Of a stretch of DNA of 14,424 nucleotides, positions 13,969 through 14,424 are shown one piece after another. The notes below the pieces were generated by a model that was not told where the DNA came from, did no database searches, and was given only the letters and a program-made list of their open reading frames with translations. Each line of letters starts with the position of its first letter. Within the stretch, counting starts at the first letter, position 1. This DNA comes from Actinomycetota bacterium (GTDB lineage Bacteria > Actinomycetota > Actinomycetes > S36-B12), in contig VGBQ01000044.1 in the NCBI GenBank assembly GCA_016870425.1, positions 1 to 14,424 of the forward strand, read 5' to 3'. Both the position numbers and the translations under genes were made by a program.

Positions 13969-14424
13969 TCAGCCCAGCACGACCTGGTCGTCCACCACGG
14001 AGACGTCGACGGGAGCGAGGCCGGAGGTGGCCGGGCCGGTGAGCACTGCGCCGTCCTCGGCGGAGAAGAGTGACCCGTGGCAGGGGCACAGGATCTCGTT
14101 ATTCGTCACCTCGCTCACCAGGCATCCCTGGTGGGGGCACACCGCGGTGAAGCCGCGAACATCCCCCTGGGCCGGCTGAGTGACGACGACCTTGGGGCCG
14201 TCGTAGACCACGCCCGACCCGACAGCGACCTGATCCACGGGTCCGAGCACCTCGCCGGCCGGCGCCGCCGGACTCGACGACGCTGAGCTCGATGCGCCGG
14301 GGGACGACGGTGCGGGCTCGGAGGACGCCTCCGCCGTACCGTTAGATGAACCGCCGCACGCAGCGAGGGCAGCCGCGGCGCTCAACGCGCCTCCGGTGAC
14401 GAGGACGGTCCTGCGGGCAAGTGG
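13969..14424 (-). CDS. Rieske [2Fe-2S] domain lipoprotein (5' end outside window)
   Basis: Exported iron-sulfur protein, probably an electron carrier on the outer face of the membrane; its partner is unknown. The frame is open from the right edge, so the first residues are missing; 151 are visible. The start shows LARRTVLVTGGAL, then a hydrophobic stretch and the lipobox LAAC (Cys at visible residue 23, codon 14356-14358): a Tat-type lipoprotein signal. A Ser/Pro/Ala-rich linker of about 35 residues follows, then the Rieske domain with CPHQGC (96-101) and CPCHGS (113-118). Ligands are C96, H98, C113 and H116; C101 and C115 can form the stabilising disulfide. A TTG at 14385 is internal to the signal peptide, not the start. 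It lies directly upstream of uvrC (10-base gap). It is not the long multi-helix QcrA Rieske subunit. Confidence 0.93.
   Translation of the reverse strand, partial: PLARRTVLVTGGALSAAAALAACGGSSNGTAEASSEPAPSSPGASSSASSSPAAPAGEVLGPVDQVAVGSGVVYDGPKVVVTQPAQGDVRGFTAVCPHQGCLVSEVTNNEILCPCHGSLFSAEDGAVLTGPATSGLAPVDVSVVDDQVVLG

Noticed and set aside
14383..14385. TTG as the start codon of the Rieske gene
   Set aside because: The frame continues to the window edge and the residues before TTG include the Arg-Arg pair of a Tat signal, so the true start is outside the window.
1..14424. A previously undescribed system, mobile element, CRISPR array, tRNA/rRNA or riboswitch
   Set aside because: Every coding region belongs to a known core family, all gaps are under 90 bases, and I found no direct-repeat array, transposase, att-like duplication or recognisable structured-RNA consensus by eye.

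Overview
This window is a high-GC (roughly two-thirds G+C by eye), densely packed stretch of an actinobacterial chromosome. It carries core carbon-metabolism, regulatory and repair genes. Lineage evidence is an OpcA gene beside zwf, an RbpA RNA-polymerase-binding protein, a WhiA very close to the Streptomyces type, frequent GTG starts, and a gene order like that around the Streptomyces zwf, gap and uvrC genes. I cannot name the genus. I see no phage, plasmid, transposon, CRISPR or RNA gene.

Layout. Positions 1-5398 (+ strand) hold a pentose-phosphate operon: the 3' part of tkt, then tal, zwf, opcA and pgl, each joined to the next by an ATGA stop/start overlap. From 14424 down to 5395 everything is on the - strand, in transcription order: a 5'-truncated Rieske iron-sulfur lipoprotein, uvrC, rapZ, yvcK, whiA, gap, pgk, tpiA, secG, rbpA. 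Four of those junctions are also 4-base overlaps (uvrC/rapZ, rapZ/yvcK and pgk/tpiA with ATGA; gap/pgk with GTGA). The two gene trains meet tail to tail: the pgl and rbpA stop codons share one CTAG palindrome (5395-5398), with no terminator hairpin between them.

Function. Zwf (with OpcA) and Pgl form the first two oxidative steps of the pentose-phosphate pathway, and Tkt and Tal carry out its carbon rearrangements. Gap, Pgk and TpiA cover the triose-phosphate part of glycolysis. YvcK and RapZ belong to families linked to UDP-GlcNAc/amino-sugar sensing and WhiA to cell-division or developmental control, so the cluster puts central carbon flux beside envelope and division regulation. SecG (Sec translocon), RbpA (sigma/RNAP activator), UvrC (excision repair) and the Rieske lipoprotein are the remaining passengers.

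All genes look intact apart from truncation at the two window edges. Every gene is assigned to a known family and I do not see a new biological system. The points worth a second look are small: the shared CTAG stop, the chain of coupled junctions, inverted repeats just upstream of the secG, gap and whiA starts, an excess of the palindrome CGATCG (23 copies by manual count), and some residue-level details in RapZ, UvrC and the Rieske protein. Non-coding gaps are all under 90 bases.
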